64,000 nt of DNA, from positions 118,943 through 182,942 of the forward strand of contig CAVVZJ010000013.1 in the NCBI GenBank assembly GCA_963752755.1. Reading direction: 5' to 3'. Each line of letters begins with the position of its first letter. Within the stretch, counting starts at the first letter, position 1. The notes under the pieces were generated by a model, which was given only the letters and a program-made list of their open reading frames with translations, was not told the DNA's origin and searched no databases. This document shows positions 8,743 through 18,306 of this stretch, one piece after another. Origin of the DNA: CAVVZJ01 sp963752755 (lineage in GTDB: Bacteria; Planctomycetota; Planctomycetia; Isosphaerales; Isosphaeraceae). A program made the translations under genes and the position numbers.

Positions 8743-9924
8743 ATGGCGCTGGCGGATTCCGGTCGAGCGATTGGCGCAATCACGAAGCTCTTGCGCGAGC
8801 ATTTGATCCGTCGTGGATTCGCGGTGAGTGTGGGCAAGCCCGAGCAGGCCGCCGCATCCGACACGGCCGCCAAGCTCAACCTCTTCCTCTATGAGATCGA
8901 GTTTGACGCGAGCCTGCGCAACATCCCGCTCGACGAGGAACGGCCCCCGCCGATCTGGCTGGTGCTCAAATACCTGCTGACCGCGTTTGATGCCGACGAG
9001 TCGAGCGACAGCGCCGACGCCCACGAGTTGCTCGGTCGCGGCATGTCGGCACTCCACGAGTTGAACTTCCTGAGCCTCGATGCGGCTGTGGCCAGCGACG
9101 TCCGACAGGCCCTGGAGAACAACCCCGAGTCGATCAAGCTCACTTTCGACGCCACGCCTGCCGACCTGCTCGCGAAGATCATGCAGGGGACCGACGAGAA
9201 GTACCGACTCTCGGTCGCGTTCCAGGTCCGGCCGGTCCTGATCGTGCCCTCCGAGCCGCCCGCCTTCGCCCTGCTGGTGGGCATCGATTCCACCGAGACG
9301 CCACCCCTCGTCATCGGTCGCGATGGCATCGGTCTGGCTGTACTGGCGACGCTCGGCGCACGGCTCACGAGCGCCGTTCCCGACCGTTTCGAGCCTGGCG
9401 AGACGATCCAGATCTTCGGGGATGACCTCCACCTCGACGGCCTCGAATGCTGGCTCGGGCCCGCCCGGCTGTCGATCGTCGGCCAGCGTCCCGACCAGTT
9501 GACCGTCCGCGTAGCGATGACCCGTCCCTCGGGCGCGGCGGTCGAGCCGATCGCGGGCGGTGGTGTCCTCTCGGCCGGCGAGCAACCGCTCTCCGTCCGC
9601 CGTCGCCTTCCGAACGGCCGGTTCCGCTCCAGCAACCTGCTGGTCGTCGGCCTCCGCCCGATCGTGACCGACGCCGCCCTCGACGGCACCGGCGCCTTGG
9701 TCGTGAACGGAACCCTGCTCGGCACGGTGGACGACGAAATCCTGGTCGCCTTTTACCGCGACGGCACGATTGTTCGCGTCTTCGAGTCGCCGACCCTGGC
9801 CGCCGACCAGTCGCAGTTGACGATCCCCAACGTGCCGGTCGCTGTCGCCCCCGGCCTCTACCAGGTCATCGTGCGGATCAATGGTCAGCAGGCGAAGAAC
9901 AGTCCCGGCGTGAACGTGAGTTGA
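8743..9924 (+). CDS. DUF4255 tail-terminator/cap protein (Afp16/Pvc16-like)
   Basis: This 393-residue protein has an N-terminal DUF4255 domain (about residues 8-190: AIGAITKLLREHLIRRGF, LNLFLYEIEFDASLRN, PPIWLVLKYLLTAF, ELLGRGMSALHE, then YRLSVAFQVRPVLI). Family members cap the far end of the sheath-tube and terminate its growth. Residues about 215-390 add a second beta-rich region resembling an IPT/TIG-type immunoglobulin fold (FEPGETIQIFGDDL near 228), which is longer than the Afp16 type. The start at 8743 has GGGGAAGG a few bases upstream; the frame is open further 5' but without family similarity. The AAA+ gene follows after 4 bases. Confidence 0.9.
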   Translation: MALADSGRAIGAITKLLREHLIRRGFAVSVGKPEQAAASDTAAKLNLFLYEIEFDASLRNIPLDEERPPPIWLVLKYLLTAFDADESSDSADAHELLGRGMSALHELNFLSLDAAVASDVRQALENNPESIKLTFDATPADLLAKIMQGTDEKYRLSVAFQVRPVLIVPSEPPAFALLVGIDSTETPPLVIGRDGIGLAVLATLGARLTSAVPDRFEPGETIQIFGDDLHLDGLECWLGPARLSIVGQRPDQLTVRVAMTRPSGAAVEPIAGGGVLSAGEQPLSVRRRLPNGRFRSSNLLVVGLRPIVTDAALDGTGALVVNGTLLGTVDDEILVAFYRDGTIVRVFESPTLAADQSQLTIPNVPVAVAPGLYQVIVRINGQQAKNSPGVNVS

Positions 9925-9928
9925 AACG

Positions 9929-12055
9929 ATGTCCCGAGCCGCGACCGGACCGACGACTGGCCCGATCACACTCCTGCCCACCCTCCGGGTGGGGGATCCG
10001 ACGGCCGCCTACTGGCTCCGCCAGGTGACGCTACGGCTTCGCCGCGAGGTCTGCTGGCTCTGGCGAGAGCGCGGCCTCCTCGCCGGTGGCGACGGACCAT
10101 CCGCGTTGCTCCCCCCCTTCACCGAGCGCCTCTCCGAAGTGCTCAACCTGGCCCGCTACGAGCAGCAGAAGCTCGCCTTCTTCGTCGACGATCCGACGGC
10201 CCGCTACCTCTCCGACGCCCTCGACTCCCCCCCGCCGGGTGGCCGGTGTGATCCGCCGCCCCCGCAGGGTTCGTTCGCCGCCGTCGTCCGGGAGCTGAAC
10301 CTGGCCCCGGTCGAGTGCTTCGCTCTGGCGCTGGCGCTCACCGCCGCTGTCGACAGCGCCGCCGGCAGCGTCTTCGCCGCCTGCCTGAACGATCCCGCGC
10401 GTCTCTCGCCGACGCTCGCCCTCGCCCAGCGCCTCTGGGACGAGCCCGAGGCGGTCTTACCCCTCATGGACGCCGCCCACCGCCTCAACCGGACCGGTCT
10501 CCTGTCGCCTGCACCGACCGACTGGGACACCCCGCTGCGCACCCCGGCGATCATCGCTCGCCAGCTCCTCTTCCCCGACGCCCCCCTGCCCTCCGCCCTT
10601 TGTTCCCTCTCTCCCGACCCGCGTGCAATCCTCCCTCCCGGCGCCGACCTCCTGGCCGCTCGGCTCCGGTGTCGTGCCAGCCTCCGCGCCCGGATCGTGC
10701 CGATCCTCGGCCCTCTCGGCTCGCCGCTGGCCGCGACGGCCGCCGCGCTCGCGTCCAACGTGGGACTGCCCACCGTCCAGCCGTCACCCGGCCTGCTCGC
10801 TGCTGACCTCCCCGTTCTCTTCACCCTGGCCTGGCTCCGCGGTACGGCGCTCTTTCTGCCCTTCGAAACCCTGGCCGACCAGGCCCAGGAGGGGCCTCCC
10901 TCCCCCGTCGCTCTGACACCGCCGGCGCCGTTGACACTCTTCGTCGGCCTCCACGAACCGGCTTCGCTCAAGCGTTTGCCACCTGCGCTGACACTGCCCG
11001 TTGTCTCACTGCCGGCATTGACCTACCCGCAACGGCTCCAGCACTGGGAGGACGATCTGCCTGCCCTCACTCGTGATCCCGGTCTCCACGCCGCCGCCGC
11101 GGATTGCGCCCGTCGCTTCCGCCACGAGGCCGACGCGATCCGGGGCCTCTGCGAGACCCTCCGCAGCCTCGGCCACCCGCCACGGCCCGCCGACCTGTTC
11201 GCCGCTTGCCGGACTGAGGTCGACCTGGGCGAGCTCGCCCGGCCCGTCGAGCCGCGTTTCGAGCGGTCGGAGCTGATGCTGCCACCCAGGCAAGATCGCC
11301 AGATCGCCGAGCTGATCGTTGCGTTGCGGTCGCTCACGACCGTCCACTTCGAGTGGAACACCGCGCGTGCCTGGAATGAATGCGGCCTCTCCGCCCTCTT
11401 TGCTGGTCCACCCGGTACCGGCAAGACGATGGCCGCCGAGGTCATCGCCGGCTCTGTTGGCATGCCACTATTCAAGATTGATTTGTCCCAGGTCGTGAAC
11501 AAGTACATTGGGGAGACCGAGAAGAACCTTCGCCGTCTCTTCGACGTTGCCGAGGCTGCCGACGTCATCCTCTTCTTCGACGAGGCCGACGCCCTCTTTG
11601 GCCGTCGCACCGAGGTCAAGGACGCCCACGACCGCTACGCCAACCTTGAAGTGAGTTATCTGCTCGAACGCATGGAGCGGTTCCGCGGCCTGGCGATCCT
11701 CGCCACCAATCGCAAGAAAGACCTGGACGAAGCGTTCCTCCGCCGCCTCCGCTTCCTCGTGGATTTCCCACTGCCCGGCCCCGAGGAGCGCCGTCGGATC
11801 TGGCAGACCGCGATCCCTGAGGGCGTGGACGCGAGCACCCTCGACCTCGACTTCCTCGCTCAGCGCCTCCCCTTGGCCGGCGGACACATCCGCTCGATCC
11901 TCTTCCATGCCTGCCTCCAGACGGCCCGCCCCGGTGGCGCCCGTGCCCTGGGGATGCCGGCGGTCGTCCTCGCCGCCCGCCGCGAGCTCGACAAGCTCGG
12001 CCGCGCCATCAGTCTCGATCAGTTCGGACCCTACGCCGCCCACCTGGATGTGTGA
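9929..12055 (+). CDS. AAA+ ATPase of the injection system (Afp15/Pvc15-like)
   Basis: This 708-residue ATPase carries a Walker A motif GPPGTGKT near residue 493 and a Walker B ILFFDEADALFG near 547, followed by the sensor segment ILATNRKKDLDEAFLRRLRF near 590 with an arginine finger candidate. The first 450 residues form the long helical N-terminal region typical of CIS and phage-tail ATPases. Known relatives are needed for particle assembly but are not part of the finished particle. No frameshift disturbs this gene. It lies directly between the cap gene and the small protein gene, with gaps of 4 and 9 bases. Confidence 0.92.
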   Translation: MSRAATGPTTGPITLLPTLRVGDPTAAYWLRQVTLRLRREVCWLWRERGLLAGGDGPSALLPPFTERLSEVLNLARYEQQKLAFFVDDPTARYLSDALDSPPPGGRCDPPPPQGSFAAVVRELNLAPVECFALALALTAAVDSAAGSVFAACLNDPARLSPTLALAQRLWDEPEAVLPLMDAAHRLNRTGLLSPAPTDWDTPLRTPAIIARQLLFPDAPLPSALCSLSPDPRAILPPGADLLAARLRCRASLRARIVPILGPLGSPLAATAAALASNVGLPTVQPSPGLLAADLPVLFTLAWLRGTALFLPFETLADQAQEGPPSPVALTPPAPLTLFVGLHEPASLKRLPPALTLPVVSLPALTYPQRLQHWEDDLPALTRDPGLHAAAADCARRFRHEADAIRGLCETLRSLGHPPRPADLFAACRTEVDLGELARPVEPRFERSELMLPPRQDRQIAELIVALRSLTTVHFEWNTARAWNECGLSALFAGPPGTGKTMAAEVIAGSVGMPLFKIDLSQVVNKYIGETEKNLRRLFDVAEAADVILFFDEADALFGRRTEVKDAHDRYANLEVSYLLERMERFRGLAILATNRKKDLDEAFLRRLRFLVDFPLPGPEERRRIWQTAIPEGVDASTLDLDFLAQRLPLAGGHIRSILFHACLQTARPGGARALGMPAVVLAARRELDKLGRAISLDQFGPYAAHLDV

Positions 12056-12064
12056 GGAGACCCG

Positions 12065-12328
12065 ATGCCCGCCGTTCACATCGACCGTCTCGACCTGACC
12101 CTCTCCGGGATCGACCCCGCGATCGCCGCGGCCGCCCTCCAGGCTTTTCCCCGACTGCTGGCCGAGCAACTCGCCCGCGATCGCACGATCGCCCACCACC
12201 CCGACGCTGCGACGATTCGTCTCCCCGCCCACCCGACCGCCGCTGCCCTCGCGGATCACCTCGCCGGACACGTCGCCGCCCAGGTCCGCAGTCAGACCCG
12301 AATCCCCGACGTGCCGCGAAGGGACTGA
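12065..12328 (+). CDS. Small conserved CIS protein
   Basis: This 87-residue protein starts HIDRLDLTLSGID and continues with an amphipathic Ala/Leu helix (AAAALQAFPRLLAEQLA), then a second helix near residue 62. Small open frames with an IDRL.L.LSG start occur directly after the AAA+ gene in other CIS loci, so it is probably a real, co-translated gene. GAGGAGA lies just before the ATG. No enzymatic motif is present and its function is not known; an ATPase partner is one possibility. Confidence 0.65.
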   Translation: MPAVHIDRLDLTLSGIDPAIAAAALQAFPRLLAEQLARDRTIAHHPDAATIRLPAHPTAAALADHLAGHVAAQVRSQTRIPDVPRRD

Positions 12329-12331
12329 CCC

Positions 12332-13009
12332 ATGCCCTACCTGCTCCGCGGCGCCCTGATCGAGTACGGCACCGACCTGATCGGCCCGATCCCGAATGTC
12401 GTCATTTTTCAGTTCAACCCCGAGTCCCTCTCGCGAAGTCTCCAGGTCCCACCCCGTCCCCAGGGCGCCAACACCCGCGAGCAAACCCAGGCCGGTGAGA
12501 AGACTTTCGAGTCAATCTCGCTCAAGGCTCACTTCAGCGCCGCGGACATGCTCAAGGATGAGAAGGTCCTTGCCAAGCTTTTCGGTATCGGCCCGCAGCT
12601 CTGCGCTTTGGAGAAGATGGTCCTCCCCAGCGCCAAGCTTGCCGGCCTCCTCGGCGCCGCGATCGACGCCGTCGCCGGCGCCCTCGGTCTCGGTGGCAGC
12701 GATCAAGACGCCCCCACTCAACCCATCCCGCGCGAGAAATACCCCAAGATCCTCTTCATCTGGGGACTGACCCGCGTCCTCCCCGTCACGATCGACTCCA
12801 TGAAAATCAATGAAATTGAGTACGACCATATTCTTAATCCAATCCGCGCCGAGGTGGACCTGGCCATGACAGTCATCGCGATCGATCCCTGCTCCGACGA
12901 CTGGCTCGCCAAGGGGGCCCTCGAATACACCACCATCGCCAAGGAGGCCCAGGCCATCGCCAACCTCGCTAACACCGCCGAGCAGATCGTCGAGCTGATC
13001 CCCTTTTGA
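12332..13009 (+). CDS. CIS tube-baseplate adaptor, CIS_tube family (Afp7/Pvc7-like)
   Basis: This 225-residue protein belongs to the family annotated as contractile injection system tube protein, N-terminal domain. Diagnostic stretches are IPNVVIFQFNPESLSRSL near residue 20, the ring-forming GEKTFESISLKAHFSAAD near 55, KILFIWGLTRVLPVTI near 142 and EVDLAMTVIA near 178. In Afp/PVC, Afp7 carries a LysM-like extension; here that function seems to be split off into the next gene. A short AT-rich stretch (about 12795-12845) encodes the conserved core. The protein should join the hub to the first tube ring. Confidence 0.88.
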   Translation: MPYLLRGALIEYGTDLIGPIPNVVIFQFNPESLSRSLQVPPRPQGANTREQTQAGEKTFESISLKAHFSAADMLKDEKVLAKLFGIGPQLCALEKMVLPSAKLAGLLGAAIDAVAGALGLGGSDQDAPTQPIPREKYPKILFIWGLTRVLPVTIDSMKINEIEYDHILNPIRAEVDLAMTVIAIDPCSDDWLAKGALEYTTIAKEAQAIANLANTAEQIVELIPF

Positions 13010-13077
13010 GGACCGGCTTCCAGCCATTGAGCAGGAAATCGCGATGATTCTCTTGTTTGCGCCTGAGGCACCGCTCC

Positions 13078-13350
13078 ATGTTTCTCCCAAATTCCCGCTA
13101 TGCCCGCGTCGTCCAGGTCGAGGTCGAGACCATCGACGGCCGCCCGGCGACCGCGATCAAGCTCCGACGTCGGCCCACCGTTGCAGGCGATCCCTACCAG
13201 GTCAAGGACAACGACCGGCTCGACCTCCTCGCTAGCTCCCGCCTCGGCGATGGCACCCGCTTCTGGTCGATCGCCGATGCCAACACCGCTCTCCAGGCCC
13301 GCGAGCTGACCGCGCGTGTCGGCGAGACGCTCCTACTCCCGAGGTCGTGA
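13078..13350 (+). CDS. LysM-like/tail protein X-like CIS protein
   Basis: This 90-residue protein reads FLPNSRYARV at its start and ends with a LysM-like unit: YQVKDNDRLDLLASSRLGDGTRFWSIADAN split over residues 40-70, then GETLLLPRS. Such LysM/gpX proteins clamp the baseplate hub in contractile tails and would complement the Afp7-like gene upstream. The start at 13078 removes a poorly conserved N-terminal extension from an upstream ATG at 13057. The stop overlaps the next start as TGATG. Confidence 0.82.
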   Translation: MFLPNSRYARVVQVEVETIDGRPATAIKLRRRPTVAGDPYQVKDNDRLDLLASSRLGDGTRFWSIADANTALQARELTARVGETLLLPRS

Positions 13351-14456
13351 TGCCCCAGGCCGCCTATCGCCTTTACTTCGGCGACCGACCCGCCACCTCG
13401 GACGAGCTCGACTGGGTCGAGGAGATCGTTGTCGATCAGGAAATGGACATGGCCTGGGAGGCTCGCATCCGAATCTCTTTCGGCCTGGACGAGAACGGCT
13501 TCTGGCAACATCCGCTCGATGAGTTCGCCCCGCCGTTCACCCGCATTCGCGTCGAGCTTCGCATCGGTGACGGGGCCTTTGCCCCGTTGATCGACGGTCC
13601 CGTGGCCGGCTACCACAACACGCTCGATTCCACCCCCGGCAAGAGTACCCTCGGCGTCGTGGTTCGCGACGACAGCGTTCTGTTGCACCGTGAGGAGACC
13701 GTCGAGGTCTTCGAGAACCGCACCGACGACGCCATCGCCCGTGAACTTTTCGGACGCTTTCCCGCGATCGGCTCGACCCAGATCGCGTCCGCTCCCGGCC
13801 CGGCGCAGCCGGCCACCGTGCGACGCGGTACCGTCATCCAGTTCCTCCGCGAACGGGCGCGGGCCAACGGCTTTCATGCATACGTCCTCCCTGGCGAACT
13901 CCCCGGCCAGAGTGTCGGCTGCTTCCTTCCGGACCCGACCGCACCCGGCGCCCTCCCGCCGCTTGTCCTCCTCGGCAGCGATCGTAACCTGCTCGACCTG
14001 ACCCTGACCGAGCACTCGGAAAGCCCCGAGCTGTCCCGCGCGCGGGCTCTGACCCTCGCTGACCAGCAGATCCAGTCGGCCGAGATCGGCTCCCAGGATC
14101 TGACCCTCTTAAGACCCCTGCCCGCCATCACCGACGATCAAGTCGCCCTCCGCCTCTTGCCTCCTGAGGACAACGACCGTGAGGACCCGGCCACCCGCGC
14201 CCGGGCTCAGTCCCAACGCTCCTCGTATGCCTACCAAGTTTCCGGTCGCGTCATCCCCGGCTGCTACCCGCTGGCGCTGGCGCCTTACCAGAAGGTCAGC
14301 CTCAGGGCCAGCAACCTCCCGCGTGTCTCCGGCGATTATCTGCTCACCAAGGTCACGCATCGGCTGTCCCCCTCGCTCTACTCCCAGGATTTTCAGGCCA
14401 CGAGCGACTCCCGTTCCGACCCCGGCGGTTCTTCGCCGATTCCCTCGGTTTTCTGA
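13350..14456 (+). CDS. Baseplate hub protein, gp27/VgrG N-terminal-like (Afp8 N-part)
   Basis: This 368-residue protein is the hub ring on which the spike sits. It contains the two beta-barrel halves of the gp27/gpD fold: DELDWVEEIVVDQEMDMAWEARIR split near residues 17-40, STLGVVVRDDSVLLHREE near 88, and the VgrG-like helix VIQFLRERARANGFHAYV near 162, then the late strand SGDYLLTKVTHRLS near 330. In Afp8 and VgrG this part is fused to the gp5-like needle; here the needle is the following gene, 3 bases away. No interruption is seen. The ATG at 13350 overlaps the previous stop. Confidence 0.88.
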   Translation: MPQAAYRLYFGDRPATSDELDWVEEIVVDQEMDMAWEARIRISFGLDENGFWQHPLDEFAPPFTRIRVELRIGDGAFAPLIDGPVAGYHNTLDSTPGKSTLGVVVRDDSVLLHREETVEVFENRTDDAIARELFGRFPAIGSTQIASAPGPAQPATVRRGTVIQFLRERARANGFHAYVLPGELPGQSVGCFLPDPTAPGALPPLVLLGSDRNLLDLTLTEHSESPELSRARALTLADQQIQSAEIGSQDLTLLRPLPAITDDQVALRLLPPEDNDREDPATRARAQSQRSSYAYQVSGRVIPGCYPLALAPYQKVSLRASNLPRVSGDYLLTKVTHRLSPSLYSQDFQATSDSRSDPGGSSPIPSVF

Positions 14457-14459
14457 ATC

Positions 14460-15034
14460 ATGAGTACATCCGACCTCGAGCACATCATCGAGCGGCTCGA
14501 CCGCTTCCATCGCACTCGCCACTTCGGCAAGTATCGCGGGCTCGTCCGCGACGTCGCCGACCCCGACGGTCTCGGCCGCATCCGGGCTGAGGTCCCGGCC
14601 GTGTACGACGACCAGCTCGTCGCCCTGGGCCATGCCCGCCCTGCCCTTCGCCGGTCCGCAGCATGGCCTGGCCCTGATCCCCGAAGTCGGTGACGGCGTC
14701 TGGATCGAGTTCGAGGGCGGCGATATCGACCGGCCCATCTGGACCGGCTGCTGGTGGGCCCGGGACCAGCGACCGTCCCCCGACTCGGCCAAAGCAGCGA
14801 CTCCTCGCCACCAGCGCCGGTCATCAAATCCTGATCGACGAGGAGGCGAATGAGATCAAGCTCGTCCACCCCGGCGGTGCCGAAATCTCGCTCGGCGCCA
14901 GTGCCATCACCCTCCGGATCGGAAGCTGCGAGATCACGATCAGCGAATCGGAAGTCAATATCAATCACGGCATGGTCAAGGTGACCACCGCCGGGGCCAG
15001 TCTGGTCAACGACGCCTTCAAGGTCGGGGTCTGA
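14460..15034 (+). CDS. Spike base with OB fold, gp5/VgrG C-part-like (two frameshifts)
   Basis: This protein is about 190 residues after removal of two extra bases (near 14617-14622 and 14795-14802). It starts MSTSDLEHIIERLD, then has the OB-fold of gp5/VgrG: KYRGLVRDVADPDGLGRIR, the trademark PWAMPALPFAGPQHGL, then EVGDGVWIEFEGGD and RPIWTGCWW. After the second shift it runs into a beta-prism needle: GHQILIDEEANEIKLVHPG and strands ending NINHGMVKV. The two compensating shifts leave exactly 191 codons, so sequence error is likely. The product should trimerise under the PAAR-like tip encoded next. Confidence 0.85.
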
Positions 15035-15043
15035 GGTGCTTCC

Positions 15044-15388
15044 ATGCCCGTGCCGATCCTCACCATCGCCGATACCGTCCTCTGCCCCCACGGCGGTACC
15101 GTCACTCTGGTCACCAGCAACACACTGGCAATGGTGCAAGGCGCCCCGGTGCTCCTCGTCACGGACACTCACCCAGTCAGCGGCTGCCCGTTCCAGATTC
15201 CCTTCGGAGTCGGAACGAAGCCGCAGCCCTGCGTGATCGTCCGCTGGCAGGCGGGGTCCACGCAGGCCAGCGTCGGCGGCGTGCCGGTCCTGCTCCAGAG
15301 CAGCGTCGGCCTCTGCTACAGCATCGAGCAGATTCCGCAAGGGCCGGCGATCGTCGCGCAGGTCCAGCAGTTGGCGAAGGCCTTCTGA
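15044..15388 (+). CDS. PAAR-like spike tip protein (Afp10-like)
   Basis: This 114-residue protein has the pattern of CIS spike tips: TIADTVLCPHGGTVTLV near residue 7, TDTHPVSGCPFQI near 43, PQPCVIVRWQAG near 64 and VPVLLQSSVGLC near 82. The conserved Cys and His residues (CPHGG, HPVSGCPF, PCVIV) are suited to bind a metal at the tip, as in PAAR and T4 gp5.4. It follows the spike-base gene by 9 bases and precedes the gp25 wedge gene. Confidence 0.87.
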   Translation: MPVPILTIADTVLCPHGGTVTLVTSNTLAMVQGAPVLLVTDTHPVSGCPFQIPFGVGTKPQPCVIVRWQAGSTQASVGGVPVLLQSSVGLCYSIEQIPQGPAIVAQVQQLAKAF

Positions 15389-15400
15389 GGGAGCCGAGTC

Positions 15401-15781
15401 ATGTCCACCAGCAACGGCCGGCATCTCGCCTTCCCCTTCCGGATCGACGCCGACGGACGGACCGCCGCGCCGGCTTCCGACGCCGACCACATCCGCGATG
15501 AATTGCTCCAGTTACTCCTGACCAACCCCGGCGAGCGCCCCTTCCTCCCCGAGTTCGGCGGCGGCGTGCGCCGACTTGTCTTCGAACCCGCTTCCGACGT
15601 GCTCCGGGGCGTCACCAAGGCCCGGATCACCCAGGCCCTCACCCGCTGGCTCGGCCATCGGCTCACCGTGGAACTTCTGGATGTCACCTTTTCCGGCGAG
15701 TTGATCGAGATCACGATCCAGTACCGACCCGCCGGCAGCGAGGATTCCCGCGTCGTCAAGTTCCAGCGCACCGGCCAGTAA
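15401..15781 (+). CDS. Baseplate wedge protein, GPW/gp25 family (Afp9-like)
   Basis: This 126-residue gp25-family protein is recognised by the loop LLTNPGERPFLPEFGGG near residue 39, with the EPR-like core for docking sheath to wedge, then LVFEPASDVLRG and RLTVELLDVTF. It nucleates sheath polymerisation at the baseplate in T4, T6SS (TssE) and CIS. The ATG lies 12 bases after the PAAR-like stop. The gene is intact. Confidence 0.92.
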   Translation: MSTSNGRHLAFPFRIDADGRTAAPASDADHIRDELLQLLLTNPGERPFLPEFGGGVRRLVFEPASDVLRGVTKARITQALTRWLGHRLTVELLDVTFSGELIEITIQYRPAGSEDSRVVKFQRTGQ

Positions 15782-15804
15782 TCGCCCGCGAAGGTCTCCG
15801 CACC

Positions 15805-18288
15805 ATGACCGCCATCGTCAATCCCGACGCCACCAACGAGCGTGCCAACGACCTGCTCGCCAGCGGCCTCAACGGCCTGAAACTGCTCCTGGTCGCGCTC
15901 AACCCGCCCAGCGACGCGACGCTGGAAGTTCATTTCATCAACACCTTGCACATCGCCGAGCTCCTCAACGCCGCGACCGCGTCGCCATCCTCCCCTTCTC
16001 AGGTTTTCCGAATCCGCGGCGGCCATCGCCTCCCCGCCGGTCCCGCGACCGGACAGGTTCACGTGAACGCCGTCGCCGCTGGACCGACTCCCGCGAGCCT
16101 CTCCCTCACGGTCTCTCCCATCGGCGATTATTCGACTTATACGCTCGAATTGAGCTTCGATCCCAACCAGATCGACCCCTTCTTCGCTTCACTCCCGTTC
16201 AAGTTCCGCCCCGGCTGCTTCACCAACGACTGCAACCCGCCCGCGACGGCAAATCGTCTTCGTTCTCCCTCACCCGTCATCGACTATCTCGCCAAGGATT
16301 ACGACTCCTTCCGCCACACCCTCATCGCCGCCATGATGGCCCGCGTGCCTGGCTGGCAGGTCACGAGCGAGGCCGACTTCGACCAGGTTCTCATCGACCT
16401 CTTCGCCGCCGCGGCCGATGAGCTGTCCGACTATCAGGACCGGGTGATGAACGAGGCGTATCTCGCCACCGCCCGCAATCGTGTCTCGCTCGCCCGACAT
16501 GCCCGATTGGTGGACTACCACATCCACCAGGGGCAGCAGTCGAGCACCTGGCTCGCCCTCCTGCTCGACCCGGGCATCACCCCCTTCACATTGAATCAAG
16601 ATCTGCTCGCCTGGGCCGGCCATCCCGACGCCCCGGCGTCCTGGGTGAACTTCGCCAGCCGCGAGCATCGTTTGCCGATCGCGGAGAAGGCGCTGCTTGA
16701 TCCTTTGTTCAATCGTTTCCTCCTCTACACCTGGAGCCATTCCCAGCCGGCCCTCGCCGCTGGCAGTACCACGGCCGACCTCGTTCCCGACCTTCCCGCT
16801 TCCGGTCAGGTCGAGGCCGAGCGGGTTCGCGACAGGATCAACGACGGCACGCTCAAGGCCCTCCTTCTCGAAGAAAAACGAAACCCTCGCACCGGCCGCG
16901 AGGCGGGACGCGACCCCCGCAAGCGCCAGTTTCTTCACCTCAAACCCGACGCCGACGCGCTTCGTGATCCGCTCACCGGCATCTGGTTGGTCCGGGTCCG
17001 CTGGGAGGATGCAGACGCGCTAAAATTTGCCTACAGTTTCACAACATTCTGCAATGGCCATCCTGTCGATGGCGTTTCCGCCTTCCACGGCAACCTCCTT
17101 CGCGTCCACCAGGGGCTCCCGGTCCTGACGCACTTCTACGAACCCGGCACCACGCTCCCGGCCGACGACGCCAACGAAAAGCACCGGTATTTCGAGCGTT
17201 ACGAGCGCTACGGCAAGTCGCGAGGCGTCCTCTGTCGGCTTCCCCTTGGCCCGCTTGCCTACCTGCCCACGCGCGTCGGCGGCGAGGTGCCGCCGCAATC
17301 GTCGCTTTACGTCGAGCTGGAGTTGCCCGGCGCCGGCCTCGATCTCTGGGACGAGGTCATCAGCCTCGTCCACAGCGATGACAGCCCTGAGGACGGCGAC
17401 CACTTCGCCGTCGAGACCGACGAGCGCGGGCGTAGCCTCCTCCGCTTCGGCGACGGCACGAACGGGCGGACCGTTCCCGATGGCGCCGTGATCCATTGTG
17501 AATATCAGGTTGGTGACGGCCCGTCGGGCAACGTCGGCCGCGACGCCGTCACACAATTCCAGCCCCTGGCCGCCCCGCTTGATACCGCCATCGTGAGCGT
17601 CTGGAACCCGTTCGACGTGACCGACGGCCTCGGCCCCGAGCCGCCCGAGAAGGTCCTCCGCAACGCCCCGGAAGCCTACCGAGCGCGGCAACTCCGCGCC
17701 ATCACGCTGGCCGACTACCGACGCCGCGCCGAGGAAGTGCCAGGCGTCTCACGGGCCGTTGCCGAGTATGCCTGGACGGGGAGCTGGCGGACCGTCCGGA
17801 TCGTGATCGATCCTGAGGGCTCGACCACGCTGGCGCCCGCCCTGCGGGATGACGTGGAAGCTCATCTGGAATCGGTCCGCCTGATCGGCGAGGACCTGGA
17901 GATCCGGCCGCCGCGGTTCGTCCCCTTGGCGATCGAGGTGGCCGTCTGCGTGAGTCCCGACGTCTGGCCAGGCGACCTCCGCGCCGTGCTCGAACAGGAA
18001 TTTTCGGACACTTATACATCCGACGGTCGCCCCGGATTCTTCCATCCCGATGCCTGGACCTTCGGCCAGCCGCTCCACCGCAGCCAGATCGCCGGCCGCC
18101 TGCACGCCGTCGCGGGTGTGGATCACATCCTCGCCATCCTCCTGCGCCGGTTCGACCAGCCGACTCCCGGTCCCCCCGACCCCGAGCGGCTCGACTTCGG
18201 CCCCGACGAGATTCTCCTCGTCCACAACGATCCCGACCATCTGGAACGCGGCTTCATCCGCTTCGCCCTCCAGGGCGGTCGTCAATGA
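15805..18288 (+). CDS. Baseplate assembly protein J-like, Afp11/Pvc11 type
   Basis: This intact 827-residue wedge protein has typical CIS J-like features: SPVIDYLAKDYDSFRHTLI near residue 154 and FDQVLIDLFAAAADELSDY near 193, followed by the helix YQDRVMNEAYLATARNR. It later contains FRFGDGTNGRTVPDG-like segments (LLRFGDGTNGRTVPDG near 550) and YRRRAEEVPGVSRAVA near 635, the mark of the baseplate J C-terminal domains. It forms wedges with the second J-like protein. An N-terminal extension of about 150 residues is cysteine-containing and less conserved. Confidence 0.9.
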   Translation: MTAIVNPDATNERANDLLASGLNGLKLLLVALNPPSDATLEVHFINTLHIAELLNAATASPSSPSQVFRIRGGHRLPAGPATGQVHVNAVAAGPTPASLSLTVSPIGDYSTYTLELSFDPNQIDPFFASLPFKFRPGCFTNDCNPPATANRLRSPSPVIDYLAKDYDSFRHTLIAAMMARVPGWQVTSEADFDQVLIDLFAAAADELSDYQDRVMNEAYLATARNRVSLARHARLVDYHIHQGQQSSTWLALLLDPGITPFTLNQDLLAWAGHPDAPASWVNFASREHRLPIAEKALLDPLFNRFLLYTWSHSQPALAAGSTTADLVPDLPASGQVEAERVRDRINDGTLKALLLEEKRNPRTGREAGRDPRKRQFLHLKPDADALRDPLTGIWLVRVRWEDADALKFAYSFTTFCNGHPVDGVSAFHGNLLRVHQGLPVLTHFYEPGTTLPADDANEKHRYFERYERYGKSRGVLCRLPLGPLAYLPTRVGGEVPPQSSLYVELELPGAGLDLWDEVISLVHSDDSPEDGDHFAVETDERGRSLLRFGDGTNGRTVPDGAVIHCEYQVGDGPSGNVGRDAVTQFQPLAAPLDTAIVSVWNPFDVTDGLGPEPPEKVLRNAPEAYRARQLRAITLADYRRRAEEVPGVSRAVAEYAWTGSWRTVRIVIDPEGSTTLAPALRDDVEAHLESVRLIGEDLEIRPPRFVPLAIEVAVCVSPDVWPGDLRAVLEQEFSDTYTSDGRPGFFHPDAWTFGQPLHRSQIAGRLHAVAGVDHILAILLRRFDQPTPGPPDPERLDFGPDEILLVHNDPDHLERGFIRFALQGGRQ

Positions 18289-18306
18289 GTTATTCGAGAA
18301 GATATC

